Positions 9,097-21,139 of a DNA stretch of 64,000 nucleotides are shown in pieces. The position numbers and the translations under genes were made by a program. Numbering within the stretch: the first letter of the stretch is position 1; the number at the start of each line of letters is the position of its first letter. This DNA comes from an uncultured Draconibacterium sp. (lineage in GTDB: Bacteria > Bacteroidota > Bacteroidia > Bacteroidales > Prolixibacteraceae), in contig NZ_CAJXYQ010000014.1 of assembly GCF_913063105.1 (NCBI RefSeq), positions 62,001 through 126,000 of the forward strand. Reading direction: 5' to 3'. The notes below the pieces were generated by a model. The model did no database searches and was not told the DNA's origin. It worked only from the letters and a program-made list of their open reading frames with translations.

Positions 9097-10302
9097 ATGG
9101 ATATTTTATCAGAACTGTTTAACATGACTGCGCTTGGCGAAATCACCTGGCAAACTTTAATAATGTGGGCGATTTCGTTTGTACTGCTTTACCTTGGAAT
9201 AAAAAAAGGCTACGAGCCGCTGTTGCTAATTCCTATTGCCTTTGGTGTGTTGCTGGCCAATTTTCCGGGCGGACAAATGGGGGTTGTAAACCCCGAACTG
9301 ATTGAGCTGGAAGGACACCGGTATATGAACCTGTTTGAAATTGCGCACGATTACGGGATTATGAATTACCTGTATTATTCGTTAATTAAAACCGGCTTGC
9401 TGCCTCCGGTAATTTTTATGGGGGTGGGCGTTTTAACCGATTTCGGTCCCATGCTGCGTAACCTGAAACTGGCCTTGTTTGGTGCCGCTGCACAGATCGG
9501 TATTTTTTCGATTTTGCTGGGGGCTATTGCTGTTGGTTTTACACCTCAGGAAGCTGCTTCGCTGGGTATTATTGGAGGTGCTGATGGCCCAACCGCTATT
9601 TACACTACCATTAAACTGGCTCCGCACTTGCTTGGTCCTATTGCTATTGCCGCGTATTCGTACATGGCACTGGTGCCTGTAATTATTCCGTTGGTTTCAA
9701 AGTTGTTTATCACGAAGAAGGAGTTTACCATCAACATGAAACAAATGGAAAAAAAGTACCCGGCAAAATACGAGATCAAGAATATGAAAGCTGCCAAGAT
9801 AATTTTCCCTATCGCTTTGGGAACACTGGCTGCTGTTTTGGTTCCGTCGTCGGTGCCGCTGTTGGGTATGCTGTTATTTGGTAACCTTATTAAAGAGGTA
9901 GGGGCGTCGACAAGCCGTTTGGCAGATGCCGCACAAGGACCGATTATGAACACTGCCACTATTTTTCTTGGATTAACCGTAGGGGCTACAATGACTGCCG
10001 AAGTTTTCCTTTCGGCTAAAACCCTGGGTATTGTGGTTGGTGGTTTTGTAGCCTTCGCAATTTCGATTGCCGGTGGTATTTTTGCGGTAAAATTGTACAA
10101 CCTGTTCAGTAAGAAAAAAATTAACCCGCTTATTGGTGCCACCGGATTAAGTGCTGTGCCTATGGCCTCGCGCGTGGCCAACGAGCTGGCACTGAGATAC
10201 GATAAAAAGAACCACATTTTGCAATACTGTATGGCCAGTAACATCTCGGGTGTAATTGGCTCGGCTGTTGCTGCAGGTGTGCTTATTTCGTTTTTAATGT
10301 AG
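9097..10302 (+). CDS. oadB: Sodium-pump decarboxylase beta subunit (OadB)
   Basis: 401 residues, highly hydrophobic with roughly ten membrane segments. It carries the family signature GGADGPTAIY near 160-169, with the conserved Asp that takes part in Na+ translocation, and the C-terminal SVAHSV-like conserved loop region (NISGVIGSAVAAG). The beta subunit decarboxylates carboxybiotin and couples this to pumping Na+ out of the cell. It starts 9 bp after the alpha subunit stop, which shows an operon. A terminator-like hairpin lies just downstream. Confidence 0.93.
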   Translation: MDILSELFNMTALGEITWQTLIMWAISFVLLYLGIKKGYEPLLLIPIAFGVLLANFPGGQMGVVNPELIELEGHRYMNLFEIAHDYGIMNYLYYSLIKTGLLPPVIFMGVGVLTDFGPMLRNLKLALFGAAAQIGIFSILLGAIAVGFTPQEAASLGIIGGADGPTAIYTTIKLAPHLLGPIAIAAYSYMALVPVIIPLVSKLFITKKEFTINMKQMEKKYPAKYEIKNMKAAKIIFPIALGTLAAVLVPSSVPLLGMLLFGNLIKEVGASTSRLADAAQGPIMNTATIFLGLTVGATMTAEVFLSAKTLGIVVGGFVAFAISIAGGIFAVKLYNLFSKKKINPLIGATGLSAVPMASRVANELALRYDKKNHILQYCMASNISGVIGSAVAAGVLISFLM

Positions 10303-10340
10303 AATACTTTAGTTATATTTTATATAGAATTTGATTTCGG

Positions 10341-10366
10341 GGAGGCCGCAAGGTTTCCCCTTTTTT
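10341..10366 (+). terminator. Probable terminator after the Oad operon
   Basis: GGGGA..CC pairs with GG..TCCCC around a GCAA tetraloop, with a 2-nt internal mismatch, followed by a run of T. It lies about 40 bp past the OadB stop. Confidence 0.5.
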
Positions 10367-10551
10367 AGTGTGGTACAGGTAGTGAAAAATGCAAAAAATG
10401 TTTGATTAACTAAGGCAGTACACTGGCTCATCTGACGATTTCTTTACCAAGATCAACCTGGAATTTTATAAAATAGATTTTCGGAATGTGATAAAAGACA
10501 ATAAATGATGGCAGAAATTAACGAACTTAATAGCCTGAAATTTCAACTAAA

Positions 10552-11826
10552 ATGAAAACTACATTCTTGTATGTGATAATGGGGTGCATGCTGGCAAGTG
10601 CCTTTGGCTGTGTACCCAAAACAAAACCTGAACCCAACCCATCGTTAAAAATAAAAGCCTATACTCCTAAATCATCGGATAAAATTATTAACCGGGCCGA
10701 TTATTATAAAAAATTGCAGGGTTTTTGGCTGGGTACCTGCATTGCCAACTGGACCGGGCTAGTTACCGAGATGGACAAGATTGGAAACATTGGCGAATTA
10801 AAAACCGGCGATTTCTACACCCGCCATCACTGGGGAAGACCCGATGAACCAAGTATTTGGGGAGCGGGCATTCCGAGTAACCTTTCGCCAACAATAAATT
10901 TTGTGTTTGCTGAACCTGACAGTATTTGGGGCGCCGATGATGATACAGACATTGAGTATATCTACCAGGAGTTGCTGCTAAAACACCAAAACTCGGTGCT
11001 AACGGGCAAACAAATTAGGCAAGGGTGGTTGGCACACATAAAGCACGACGAAGAAAATTTTTTGTGGGTAGCCAATCAAAAGGCTTTTGATTTAATGCAG
11101 GAAGGCTTTGTACCACCAGCTACCGGTAATCCTGAGAATAATCCGGAATATGAAATGATTGATGCACAATTAACAACCGAAATTTTTGGGCTGTTGGCAC
11201 CGGCCCGGCCCGATATTGCTTTAAAAATGGCGCTTCTGCCCATACAAACCACAGCCCGTGAAAACAGCCAGTGGATTGCAGAATTTTATGTAAAGATGTT
11301 TTCGTTGGCTTCTGCAGTTGATGAATCGTGGACAATGAAGGAAAAAATATTCTGGATGGCAGAACAAGCCAAAACCTGCCTGCCCGACACCTCGTATGCC
11401 CATGCCATGTATCATTATGTTTTGCAAAAATACAACGAGAATATCAGTTGGGAGCAAGCCCGCGATTCGGTTTATTACCGTTACCAGGTTGCTCAGCTCG
11501 ATGGCTATAACATGACCGCCCAAAACAAATACTGTAATGCCTGTTTTGCTGCGGGAATTAACTTTGCCGCCAGTTTAGTGAGCTTGTTTTATGGAGAAGG
11601 AGATTTACTTGAAACCATTAAAATAGGAACCCTTGCCGGTTGGGATTCAGATAATCCAACGGCCACGTGGGGTGGCCTAATCGGGTTTATGATGGGGAAA
11701 ACCGCAATTGAAGAGGCTTTTGACAGAAAGTTTTCTAACCAGTTTAATATCCATCGTACCAGGGTAGGCTTCAAAATAACGGAATTGATAATTTTGAAAA
11801 TATGGCGCGTAAAGGCATTTGGGTAA
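10552..11826 (+). CDS. ADP-ribosylglycohydrolase-family lipoprotein, C-terminus altered by a frameshift
   Basis: 424 residues as read. The N-terminus is a lipoprotein signal peptide with lipobox ASAFGC, so the protein is probably anchored in the periplasm or at the cell surface. The body has features of the DraG/ADP-ribosylglycohydrolase fold: an early FWLGTCIANW segment, DDDTDIEY as the first acidic metal-ligand cluster, and GWDSDNPTATWGGLIGFMMG as the second. The family removes ADP-ribose or acts on similar N- or O-glycosidic bonds; secreted lipoprotein versions in Bacteroidota have unknown substrates. The last ~20 residues look wrong for the family, and an in-register continuation is found in the next frame, up to 11906, so a 1-base deletion near 11773 is likely. 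It may still fold, because the ligand motifs lie before the break. Confidence 0.75.
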   Translation: MKTTFLYVIMGCMLASAFGCVPKTKPEPNPSLKIKAYTPKSSDKIINRADYYKKLQGFWLGTCIANWTGLVTEMDKIGNIGELKTGDFYTRHHWGRPDEPSIWGAGIPSNLSPTINFVFAEPDSIWGADDDTDIEYIYQELLLKHQNSVLTGKQIRQGWLAHIKHDEENFLWVANQKAFDLMQEGFVPPATGNPENNPEYEMIDAQLTTEIFGLLAPARPDIALKMALLPIQTTARENSQWIAEFYVKMFSLASAVDESWTMKEKIFWMAEQAKTCLPDTSYAHAMYHYVLQKYNENISWEQARDSVYYRYQVAQLDGYNMTAQNKYCNACFAAGINFAASLVSLFYGEGDLLETIKIGTLAGWDSDNPTATWGGLIGFMMGKTAIEEAFDRKFSNQFNIHRTRVGFKITELIILKIWRVKAFG

Positions 11827-11906
11827 TCGACAGAGTTGTTCAGGACGAAATGAATGGAGGTGTGGACTGTGAAAATAACCGTTGGTACATTCCGTCCGGC
11901 AGTTAG
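11770..11906 (+). pseudogene. Out-of-frame C-terminal remainder of the ADP-ribosylglycohydrolase-like gene
   Basis: Shifting frame near 11773 gives a continuation reading QNNGIDNFENMARKG, then WVIDRVVQDEMNGG, then ending NNRWYIPSGS and a TAG at 11904-11906. This is a coherent, protein-like ending, whereas the in-frame reading stops at 11826 with an ILKIW-type tail. Adding one C to make TTC CAA restores a single 450-residue frame. It could be a real mutation or a sequencing or assembly error. Confidence 0.7.
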
Positions 11907-11920
11907 CCTCTCTGTTTTGT

Positions 11921-14461
<2,541 letters not shown>

Positions 14462-14591
14462 GCTTTCTGTACTTTTAGCTATTACATCACTGTAACAGAT
14501 TTAATGGCTTGTAATTCAATGCCTAAAACTAAACAGAAAACCAATACTATGCAAGAAGGTAAATGTAAAATAAACAAATGATTTATTACAT

Positions 14592-16781
14592 TTATTTCAC
14601 CGCCATTTCAAAAACAAGCTTGCCGCCAGCCAATATTTGTTCGTGCGTGATATAAGGCTCAGTATGCAATTCTCCGTTTAATTTTATTGATTTTACCAAT
14701 ACATTCTCAGCACTATTATTTGTGGCCTGTATGGTAAATGTTTTTCCGTTGGGCAGATTAATGGTTGCATTTTGTACCGATGGACTCCCCAGGTAGTAAA
14801 TTCCGTTTGCCGGGTTTACCGGGTAAAAACCCATGGAGGCAAAAACATACCATGCCGACATTTGACCGCAATCTTCGTTGCCACAATAACCATCGGGTTT
14901 ATTGGAATATTGGGTGTCAATAATCTGGCGAATGTATTTTTGTCCTTTTTGCGGTTCATCGGTAAAATTATACAGAAAAGGTACATGGTGGCTGGGTTCG
15001 TTACCATGCGCGTATTGACCGATCATCCCTGTACTGAAAATGGGCAGCTTATCATCCGGCTCCGGATAGTAGGTAAACATGCTGTCAAGTAGGCTTGTAA
15101 AACGTTCGGTTCCCAATGTATCGCGAAAGCCTTCGATATCGTGTTGTGCAGCAAACAGGTAATGCCAGGCATTACTTTCGCAATAAACATTGGTGTAGGC
15201 TTTGGCGCTAAACGGTTCTAAGAATTTTCCGGCATAATCTTTTGCACGGAAAAAGTTTGTTTTTCCATCGTAAAGATTTTTCCAGTTGTCGGCTCTTTGC
15301 ATAAACAGTTGGTAATCTTTCTCCTTGCCTAGTGCTTTTGCAAATTGTGCAATACACCAATCGTCGTAGGCATACTCCAGGGTTTTTGAAACCGACCAGT
15401 TTTCTCCTTCTTCATTAAACGGGACATAACCAAGTTCACGGTATTGAATCATTTCTTCGGTATTGTTCATTCCCGAGGCAAGGCAGGCCTCAAAAGCTTT
15501 TTGAGCATTCATCGGAATGCCTTTGAAATAGGCATCAACAATAACGGGTACGGCATGGTAGCCAATCATCATATTTGTTTCGTTTCCGGCTAACGACCAA
15601 ACGGGGAGTAACCCGGTTTCGTCGTAGTGAGCAAGCATCGATTCTACCATGTTCGTTACCTCGTCGGGGCAAATAATAGTATACAGCGGGTGAGCAGCAC
15701 GGTAGGTGTCCCACAACGAAAAAGTATCGTAGCGCTTAAATTCGTTTGCTTTTTGTATTTTTTGATCAGCACCTTTGTATTCTCCGTCAATATCGCTTAA
15801 CAGGCTTGGTGTAAGAAATAAATGATAGAGATTGGTGTAGAACACTTCTTTCTGGTAATCGCTTCCATCAATTGTAATCGTTGCCAGTTTTTCTTCCCAT
15901 TTCTGATCGGCAGTTCTTCTTACGGCATCAAAATCCCAATGATTTAACTCGGCCTGCAGGTTTTTACGTGCACCTTCAACCGATGCCGATGACAGTGCCA
16001 CTTTTATTAAAACCTGTTCGCCCTCATTGTTGCTGAAAGTGGTCTCAAAACGTGCCCTTTTTCCATTTACGGTTTGTTCTTCAGCAGTAAGATCAGTTGC
16101 CGGAGAGAGTACTGCATTTTTGAATGGTTTTGAGAATTTGGCAACATAATAAACGTGTTGAACCGGCGCCCAACCCCTTGATTTACGAACGCCTGAAATG
16201 GTGCTGTCGTTTTCAATTGTTATTACAGTTTCTGTAGGTGCATCCCAGTTTAAAGCATAACCAAGGTCAAGAATAATTTTACTGGCGCTGTCCTTCGGGA
16301 AAGTGTACCGATGCATGCCAACACGCTCGGTTGTGGTCAGTTCCGCTTTAATGCCTGAACTTTCCAAAAGTACTTTGTAATAGCCGGGAGAGGCCTCTTC
16401 ATTTTCGTGACTGAATTTGGAGTAGGGGCGGTAAGCTTTTTGATCGGGCCACAAATCGTTGGTAAAACGCGAGTTGGTTGGAAACAAAAGCAGGTCGTAC
16501 ATGTCGCCGGCACCTGTTCCACTCAGGTGGGTATGCGAAAAGCCTGCAATGGTAGAGTCGGGCCAGAAATAGCCTGCAATACGATCCCAGCCCGGTAATC
16601 CGTTGTCGGGGCTTAGTTGTACCATTCCAAAAGGTACTACTGCTCCGGGGTAGGTGTTTCCCGGGCCATCGGTGCCAACAAAGGTGTTTACGTAATGGTT
16701 TCGTTTTTCAGTTTCCTGCGTTTCTCTTTTAGAACAGGCGAATACCGTTATTGCCAGAAATATGATTAATAGTTGTTTCAT
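14592..16781 (-). CDS. GH92 alpha-mannosidase, lipoprotein
   Basis: 729 residues from the ATG at 16781. The frame is open up to 16877, but the residues from 16781 on form a clear lipoprotein signal (MKQLLIIFLAITVFAC, lipobox VFAC), so this start is chosen. The mature protein begins with the GH92 signature (VNTFVGTDGPGNTYPGAVVPFG), contains SHTHLSGTG and the later GNEDCGQMSAWYVFASMGFYP block (near 630), which in this calcium-dependent, inverting family carries acid/base residues. GH92 enzymes cut alpha-1,2-, 1,3-, 1,4- or 1,6-linked mannose from N-glycans or yeast mannan; linkage cannot be told here. Probably at the outer membrane or in the periplasm. The second GH92 gene is 97 bp upstream in the same direction, so they are probably co-transcribed. 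Confidence 0.93.
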   Translation of the reverse strand: MKQLLIIFLAITVFACSKRETQETEKRNHYVNTFVGTDGPGNTYPGAVVPFGMVQLSPDNGLPGWDRIAGYFWPDSTIAGFSHTHLSGTGAGDMYDLLLFPTNSRFTNDLWPDQKAYRPYSKFSHENEEASPGYYKVLLESSGIKAELTTTERVGMHRYTFPKDSASKIILDLGYALNWDAPTETVITIENDSTISGVRKSRGWAPVQHVYYVAKFSKPFKNAVLSPATDLTAEEQTVNGKRARFETTFSNNEGEQVLIKVALSSASVEGARKNLQAELNHWDFDAVRRTADQKWEEKLATITIDGSDYQKEVFYTNLYHLFLTPSLLSDIDGEYKGADQKIQKANEFKRYDTFSLWDTYRAAHPLYTIICPDEVTNMVESMLAHYDETGLLPVWSLAGNETNMMIGYHAVPVIVDAYFKGIPMNAQKAFEACLASGMNNTEEMIQYRELGYVPFNEEGENWSVSKTLEYAYDDWCIAQFAKALGKEKDYQLFMQRADNWKNLYDGKTNFFRAKDYAGKFLEPFSAKAYTNVYCESNAWHYLFAAQHDIEGFRDTLGTERFTSLLDSMFTYYPEPDDKLPIFSTGMIGQYAHGNEPSHHVPFLYNFTDEPQKGQKYIRQIIDTQYSNKPDGYCGNEDCGQMSAWYVFASMGFYPVNPANGIYYLGSPSVQNATINLPNGKTFTIQATNNSAENVLVKSIKLNGELHTEPYITHEQILAGGKLVFEMAVK

Positions 16782-16878
16782 TGTTTCATTTTTTTGTTTA
16801 ATCCTTGGTTCGCGAACAAAATACTGTTTTTGCTTTAAATGATTTTCCTTCTTTTGTGGTGTAAGCAACATTTGCATT

Positions 16879-19131
16879 TTATTGCTTTATTTCCAAAACT
16901 CCACCTTTAACCAAATCGGCATGGTTGATAAAGAATGATTTTTGTTTTTTATTATTAAACACGATGTTTTTTATTGATTTGCCCGGGCCACTTTTTCGAA
17001 TGATAATTTCACTGCCCGGGTAAAAATCAGGATCAAGCTGAATCTTTACTTCCTCAAATACCGGAGAGGAAATGGCGTAATTCATATCGCCGGGTAAAAC
17101 CGGGTAAATACCCATCATGGCATAAACAATCCAGGTCGACATGGTTCCGGTGTCGTCGTTACCGGGCAATCCGTCAGGCGTATTTTTAAAGTAAGCGGCC
17201 ATTAACCGGTTCAGCTCTTTCTGGGTGCGCCACTCTTCGCCTTTTACAAAGTTAAACAACCAGGGATAATGAATGTCGGGCTCGTTTGCCATGTCAAAAT
17301 GCCCTTCATCAAAAATGGCTTGCAGTTTCTTTACAAATTCTTTTTCTCCACCGTTTAAGGCTATCATGCCATCTATATCGTGGTGTGCACAAAAGGTATA
17401 TTGGTAGGCATTTCCTTCGTGAAATCCGGGGCTTGGCTCAAAATTTTCTCCCTGGCGTGGATTAAAGTCGGGCAAAAAATCCCCGTTGTCAAGTTTTGGC
17501 CTGATCATTTCAAAATCGGGGCAAAAGTAATTTTTGTAACCTCGTGATTGGTTTAAAAAGCGCTTGTAATCTTCCTCTTTCCCAAGGTCTTTTGCCAGCT
17601 GGGCCAGGTTCCAGTCGGCAATATAATATTCCAGGGCGTGCGACACCGAATTGTCGTATTTTTCCTGTAAAGGCACATAGCCATGAGCGTGGTAATGATC
17701 AATATCGGGCCGTAATTTGTTCTCGGCACCAGTGGTTGTTGCCGATTTGTACATAGCCTCGTAAGCTTTCTCAATATCAAAATCACGAATTCCCCGAAAC
17801 CAGGTGTCAACAATAACCGGAATGGCGGGGTCGCCTTCCATAACATGTGTTTCGGTGCTGTTAAGTTCCCAGCGGGGAAGCCACCCACTTTCGTCGTACA
17901 TTTCAATCATCGATTGCACCACATTTAATTGCTGCTGCGGAAATGCCAGGCTTAAAAACGGGTGTAGATTACGGTAGGTATCCCAGAGCGAAAACACGGT
18001 GTAACGTTCTCCATTAGGATGAATGTGTGTTTCAAACGACTCCATAGCCGGATATTGCCCGTTTACGTCACTTAAAATATTTGGGTGTATTTGAATGTGG
18101 TACAGACCAGTGTAAAAAACTGTTTTCTGATCGTCGGTACCACCTTTTACCGTAATGGTTGAGAGGGCATTATTCCATTTTTCGCTTGCCTGTTTGCGAG
18201 TGGCCTCAAAATCAAAATTAGAGGTTTCGTGATTCAGGTTCAGCCGAGCATTTTCAATGCTAACGTATGAAATGCCAACTTCTACAAGTATCTCTTCATT
18301 GGCACTTGTAGTAAAGGTAAACCAGCTTCCAATGCTGTCGCCCGACATTTCTGCCCCGTAATTTTTATAATATTTTATTTTGTTGCTGGTAGCCGACCAG
18401 GCAGCCTCAGGGCCCATCTCTGGCATTTTTTTCCACACACCATAGGCTTGCGCAGGTTTGTTAAAACGGGCCACAAAATAAACCGGACGCTCGGTGCCGT
18501 CGTTGTAACAAAAAGTTCCGGTCATGCGCCACCCCTCTATTTCCTGGTTATTCACAATTTTTACCGAGGCCCCGCTTTCGTTGGTTAAGCCATTACCCAA
18601 ATCAATAAGAATATTTGATTGCCCGGCCGGGAAGGTAAAACGACTGATTCCGCTGCGTTCAGTTGCCGATACCTCGGTTTTTATATTGTATTTATTCAAG
18701 AAAGTTGAATAGTAGCCCGGATGTGCTTCTTGTTGGCTCATTTCAGAACCATATTCCCGGTGGTTACCATTTATCTCGCCAGTAGTTGGCATTAAAAGAA
18801 TCACTCCCAATTCAGGGCAACCAACTCCACTCAGGTTAACGTGCGAGTAGCCGGAAAAATATCGGTTATCCCACGAGTAGGGAGTCGACCACCATCCATC
18901 GTCTTTGTCGCGCTTGTTTAAAGGCGAGTTGCCACTTACGTTAAAGGGCACTACCGATACCATTCCGCGTGGTACTACCGCACCCGGATTAGTGGTTCCG
19001 TAGTTGGTTGTTCCGATAAAAGGATTTACCCATTCAACAGGCGACTGTGCAACACCTTGTTCAGCGTTTAGAAAAAAGATACAGGCAAAAAGGGCCAGCC
19101 AATGGTAGTTAATCTTTCTTAGAATATTCAT
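16879..19131 (-). CDS. GH92 alpha-mannosidase, secreted
   Basis: 750 residues. The N-terminus (basic start, hydrophobic LALFACIFFL stretch, AQS end) looks like an ordinary signal peptide, though the internal Cys leaves a lipoprotein possible. GH92 motifs: VNPFIGTTNYGTTNPGAVVP at the start, GYSHVNLSGVGCP, and the block LPGNDDTGTMSTWIVYAMMG near 660-690. It differs clearly from the neighbouring GH92 enzyme (NDDTGTMSTW against NEDCGQMSAW), so the pair may cut different mannose linkages. It is first in the two-gene unit and has a promoter-like element upstream, divergent from the GH18 gene. Together with GH18, this points to trimming of high-mannose N-glycans or mannan. Confidence 0.93.
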   Translation of the reverse strand: MNILRKINYHWLALFACIFFLNAEQGVAQSPVEWVNPFIGTTNYGTTNPGAVVPRGMVSVVPFNVSGNSPLNKRDKDDGWWSTPYSWDNRYFSGYSHVNLSGVGCPELGVILLMPTTGEINGNHREYGSEMSQQEAHPGYYSTFLNKYNIKTEVSATERSGISRFTFPAGQSNILIDLGNGLTNESGASVKIVNNQEIEGWRMTGTFCYNDGTERPVYFVARFNKPAQAYGVWKKMPEMGPEAAWSATSNKIKYYKNYGAEMSGDSIGSWFTFTTSANEEILVEVGISYVSIENARLNLNHETSNFDFEATRKQASEKWNNALSTITVKGGTDDQKTVFYTGLYHIQIHPNILSDVNGQYPAMESFETHIHPNGERYTVFSLWDTYRNLHPFLSLAFPQQQLNVVQSMIEMYDESGWLPRWELNSTETHVMEGDPAIPVIVDTWFRGIRDFDIEKAYEAMYKSATTTGAENKLRPDIDHYHAHGYVPLQEKYDNSVSHALEYYIADWNLAQLAKDLGKEEDYKRFLNQSRGYKNYFCPDFEMIRPKLDNGDFLPDFNPRQGENFEPSPGFHEGNAYQYTFCAHHDIDGMIALNGGEKEFVKKLQAIFDEGHFDMANEPDIHYPWLFNFVKGEEWRTQKELNRLMAAYFKNTPDGLPGNDDTGTMSTWIVYAMMGIYPVLPGDMNYAISSPVFEEVKIQLDPDFYPGSEIIIRKSGPGKSIKNIVFNNKKQKSFFINHADLVKGGVLEIKQ

Positions 19132-19166
19132 TTATCAACCTCAGTTTTTAAATATTTTATAAAGTG

Positions 19167-19174
19167 CAAATATA
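19167..19174 (-). promoter_or_regulatory. Bacteroidota-type -7 element for the GH92 pair
   Basis: CAAATATA on the plus strand reads TATATTTG on the minus strand, matching TAnnTTTG, 36 bp before the GH92 start codon in the divergent region shared with the GH18 gene. Confidence 0.5.
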
Positions 19175-19214
19175 AACATATCTTTATCCTAATAAATCAA
19201 TTAAACAAATAATC

Positions 19215-20414
19215 ATGTATAAGTTAATTACAATTATTACTGCGTTTGTACTAATTATCGCTTGTGTTCCTGATAAAACTTCAAGAAATGAGGCCGATGA
19301 GCCGGCAACAAACATTATGGCTTATTATATGCCGCGTGATGGTTACCAGCCTGCTGAATTACCGCTGGAGAAACTTACTCATATTATTTTTAGCTTTAGT
19401 AAGGTTATTGATGGCGAAATGAAGTTCAGGAATGAGGAGTCGGGGAAAATACTGGAACAATTGGTGGCGCAAAAGGCCGATCATCCGAATTTAAAAGTGA
19501 TGATTGCATGCGGAGGCTGGGGAGCTGATGGTTTTTCGGATGCGGTTTTTACACCCGAAAGCCAGGATAAGTTTATAACCAGCACCATTGCTTTTATTGA
19601 AAAATACCAGTTGGATGGCGTAGATATCGACTGGGAATACCCGGCAATTGCCGCAGCAGGAACTAAGGCCCGACCCGAAGACAAACAAAACTTTACCCTT
19701 TTAATGAAAGGCCTGCGCGAAGCTTTGGATAAGTTAGACCAACCTCAAACCTTAACTTTTGCTTCAGCCGGCTGGAAACGCTACTACAAAAATGTGGAGC
19801 TTAACGAGGTGATGAGATATGTTGATTATATGAATGTAATGACCTACGATCAGGCCGGAGGAGGAAATCGTTTTACCAATCATCACACGGCGCTCGGGCA
19901 TCGTAGTTTAAAAGATATCAGCCAAACACCGTTGGGCGAGGCCATGCAGCAGCGAAATAAAGAGTTGCCCGAAGATGCTGAGCTATGGGAGCCTCAATCG
20001 GCAGAAGAGATAATTCGATTTTGTATTCAGGAAGGAGTTAAACCGCAACAGATCGTGTTGGGAGCCGCTTTTTATGGTCGCGGATGGAAAGGTGTTCCGC
20101 CAGTAACCCATGGCTTGTACCAGCCTAATACCGGACCTGTCAGCGGAGGAACATCATACGCTACCCTGCTTACTGATTTTAGTCCGGAGCAAGGTTACGA
20201 AAAACATTGGGATTCCGTAGCACAAGCTCCTTTTCTATTTCATCCGGGAGATAGTGTTTTTGTAACATTCGACGACACTACATCGGTAAAGCTAAAAACA
20301 AAATATGTGCTTGAAAACAAACTGGGCGGTATTATGTTCTGGCAACTGAGCAGCGACAGCAAGGATGAAAACAGTTTATTGAAGGCCATTTTTGATGAGG
20401 CAACAGGAAACTAA
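19215..20414 (+). CDS. GH18 chitinase-like lipoprotein
   Basis: 399 residues. The N-terminus is a lipoprotein signal (lipobox LIIAC at about 14-18). The GH18 TIM barrel follows: FSFSKVIDG strand, then KVMIACGGWG (the SxGG-like motif), and LDGVDIDWEYP near 131-141, which has the DxxDxDxE catalytic motif with Glu as acid. Later come the MTYD segment (NVMTYDQAGG) and a C-terminal FWQLS strand with the family Trp. The substrate may be chitin-type GlcNAc chains or the chitobiose core of N-glycans; the adjacency of two GH92 mannosidases suggests glycan degradation, but the sequence alone looks more like a classical chitinase. Divergently arranged from the GH92 pair. Confidence 0.9.
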   Translation: MYKLITIITAFVLIIACVPDKTSRNEADEPATNIMAYYMPRDGYQPAELPLEKLTHIIFSFSKVIDGEMKFRNEESGKILEQLVAQKADHPNLKVMIACGGWGADGFSDAVFTPESQDKFITSTIAFIEKYQLDGVDIDWEYPAIAAAGTKARPEDKQNFTLLMKGLREALDKLDQPQTLTFASAGWKRYYKNVELNEVMRYVDYMNVMTYDQAGGGNRFTNHHTALGHRSLKDISQTPLGEAMQQRNKELPEDAELWEPQSAEEIIRFCIQEGVKPQQIVLGAAFYGRGWKGVPPVTHGLYQPNTGPVSGGTSYATLLTDFSPEQGYEKHWDSVAQAPFLFHPGDSVFVTFDDTTSVKLKTKYVLENKLGGIMFWQLSSDSKDENSLLKAIFDEATGN

Positions 20415-20474
20415 AAAGCTGTTTTAATTCTTCGTGTTTGATTATTAACTTAGCTGCGCAATACAATCAGACAA

Positions 20475-21050
20475 ATGGAAGATTACCAGGTTCTCTTTAA
20501 CTATTTTGAAAAAATTACCGGACGTGCGCTTGAAAACAGCGAGAAACAGGAGCTTGCTGCAGTTTTCAGAAAAGAACAGTTTAAGAAAAAAGAGCTCGTT
20601 ATGAGTGCCGGAGAATTGAATACCCGCCACTATTACATTGAAAACGGCTTGCTGCGCATGTATATCATCGACCAAAGTGGTAAAGAGTTTAACATTCTTT
20701 TTGCGAAAGAGCGACAGTGGTTAGGCGACCTGGGTACACCTTCTGCAACTTCGTATTTTATGGATGCCCTCGAAAAAACCAGCGTATTTTCCGTTGATGA
20801 GGAAGGATTTCAGTCACTGGTTGAAAAATATGTTGAACTGGCTTCAAATATTCGCAGATCATATGTTTTTCTGCAAAAGCGTTTTGTTTCCATTTTATCA
20901 AAAACTGCCGAAGAAAATTACGAGGAGCTGCTTCAAAACGATCCGGAACTGATTCAACGCTTACCACAATATCACATTTCCTCTTATTTAGGGGTAACTC
21001 CTGTTTTTTTAAGTAAGATTATTGCCCGTCGTGTTCGTAAAAAAGACTAA
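20475..21050 (+). CDS. Crp/Fnr-family transcriptional regulator
   Basis: 191 residues. An N-terminal cyclic-nucleotide-binding-type beta roll (KELVMSAGELNTRHYYIENGLLRMYII), a long dimer helix, and a C-terminal helix-turn-helix (HISSYLGVTPVFLSKI) give the Crp/Fnr layout in the short form common in Bacteroidota. There are no N-terminal cysteines for an iron-sulfur cluster, and the phosphate-binding Arg/Ser of true cAMP receptors is not evident, so the effector is unknown. It lies upstream of a YceI gene, then pirin and nitroreductase genes in the same direction; regulators of this type next to such genes suggest a redox- or electrophile-related response, which is inference. Confidence 0.85.
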   Translation: MEDYQVLFNYFEKITGRALENSEKQELAAVFRKEQFKKKELVMSAGELNTRHYYIENGLLRMYIIDQSGKEFNILFAKERQWLGDLGTPSATSYFMDALEKTSVFSVDEEGFQSLVEKYVELASNIRRSYVFLQKRFVSILSKTAEENYEELLQNDPELIQRLPQYHISSYLGVTPVFLSKIIARRVRKKD

Positions 21051-21098
21051 TAAGTGTTTTTCTTAAACTAGTTTATTTTTTTCGCTTTCAATACGCCG

Positions 21099-21106
21099 TA
21101 TGTTTG
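21099..21106 (+). promoter_or_regulatory. Bacteroidota-type -7 element (TATGTTTG) for yceI
   Basis: TATGTTTG matches TAnnTTTG and lies 33 bp before the yceI start codon, so yceI probably has its own promoter. Confidence 0.5.
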
Positions 21107-21139
21107 TACTGAAAATTAGTTGTAAACATTAAACAGAAA

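Noticed and set aside
14560-14594. TAAATGTAA ... TTACATTTA inverted repeat at the end of the GH92 gene
   Set aside because: Very A/T-rich stem without a GC core or clear T run; could be a weak terminator but not supportable.
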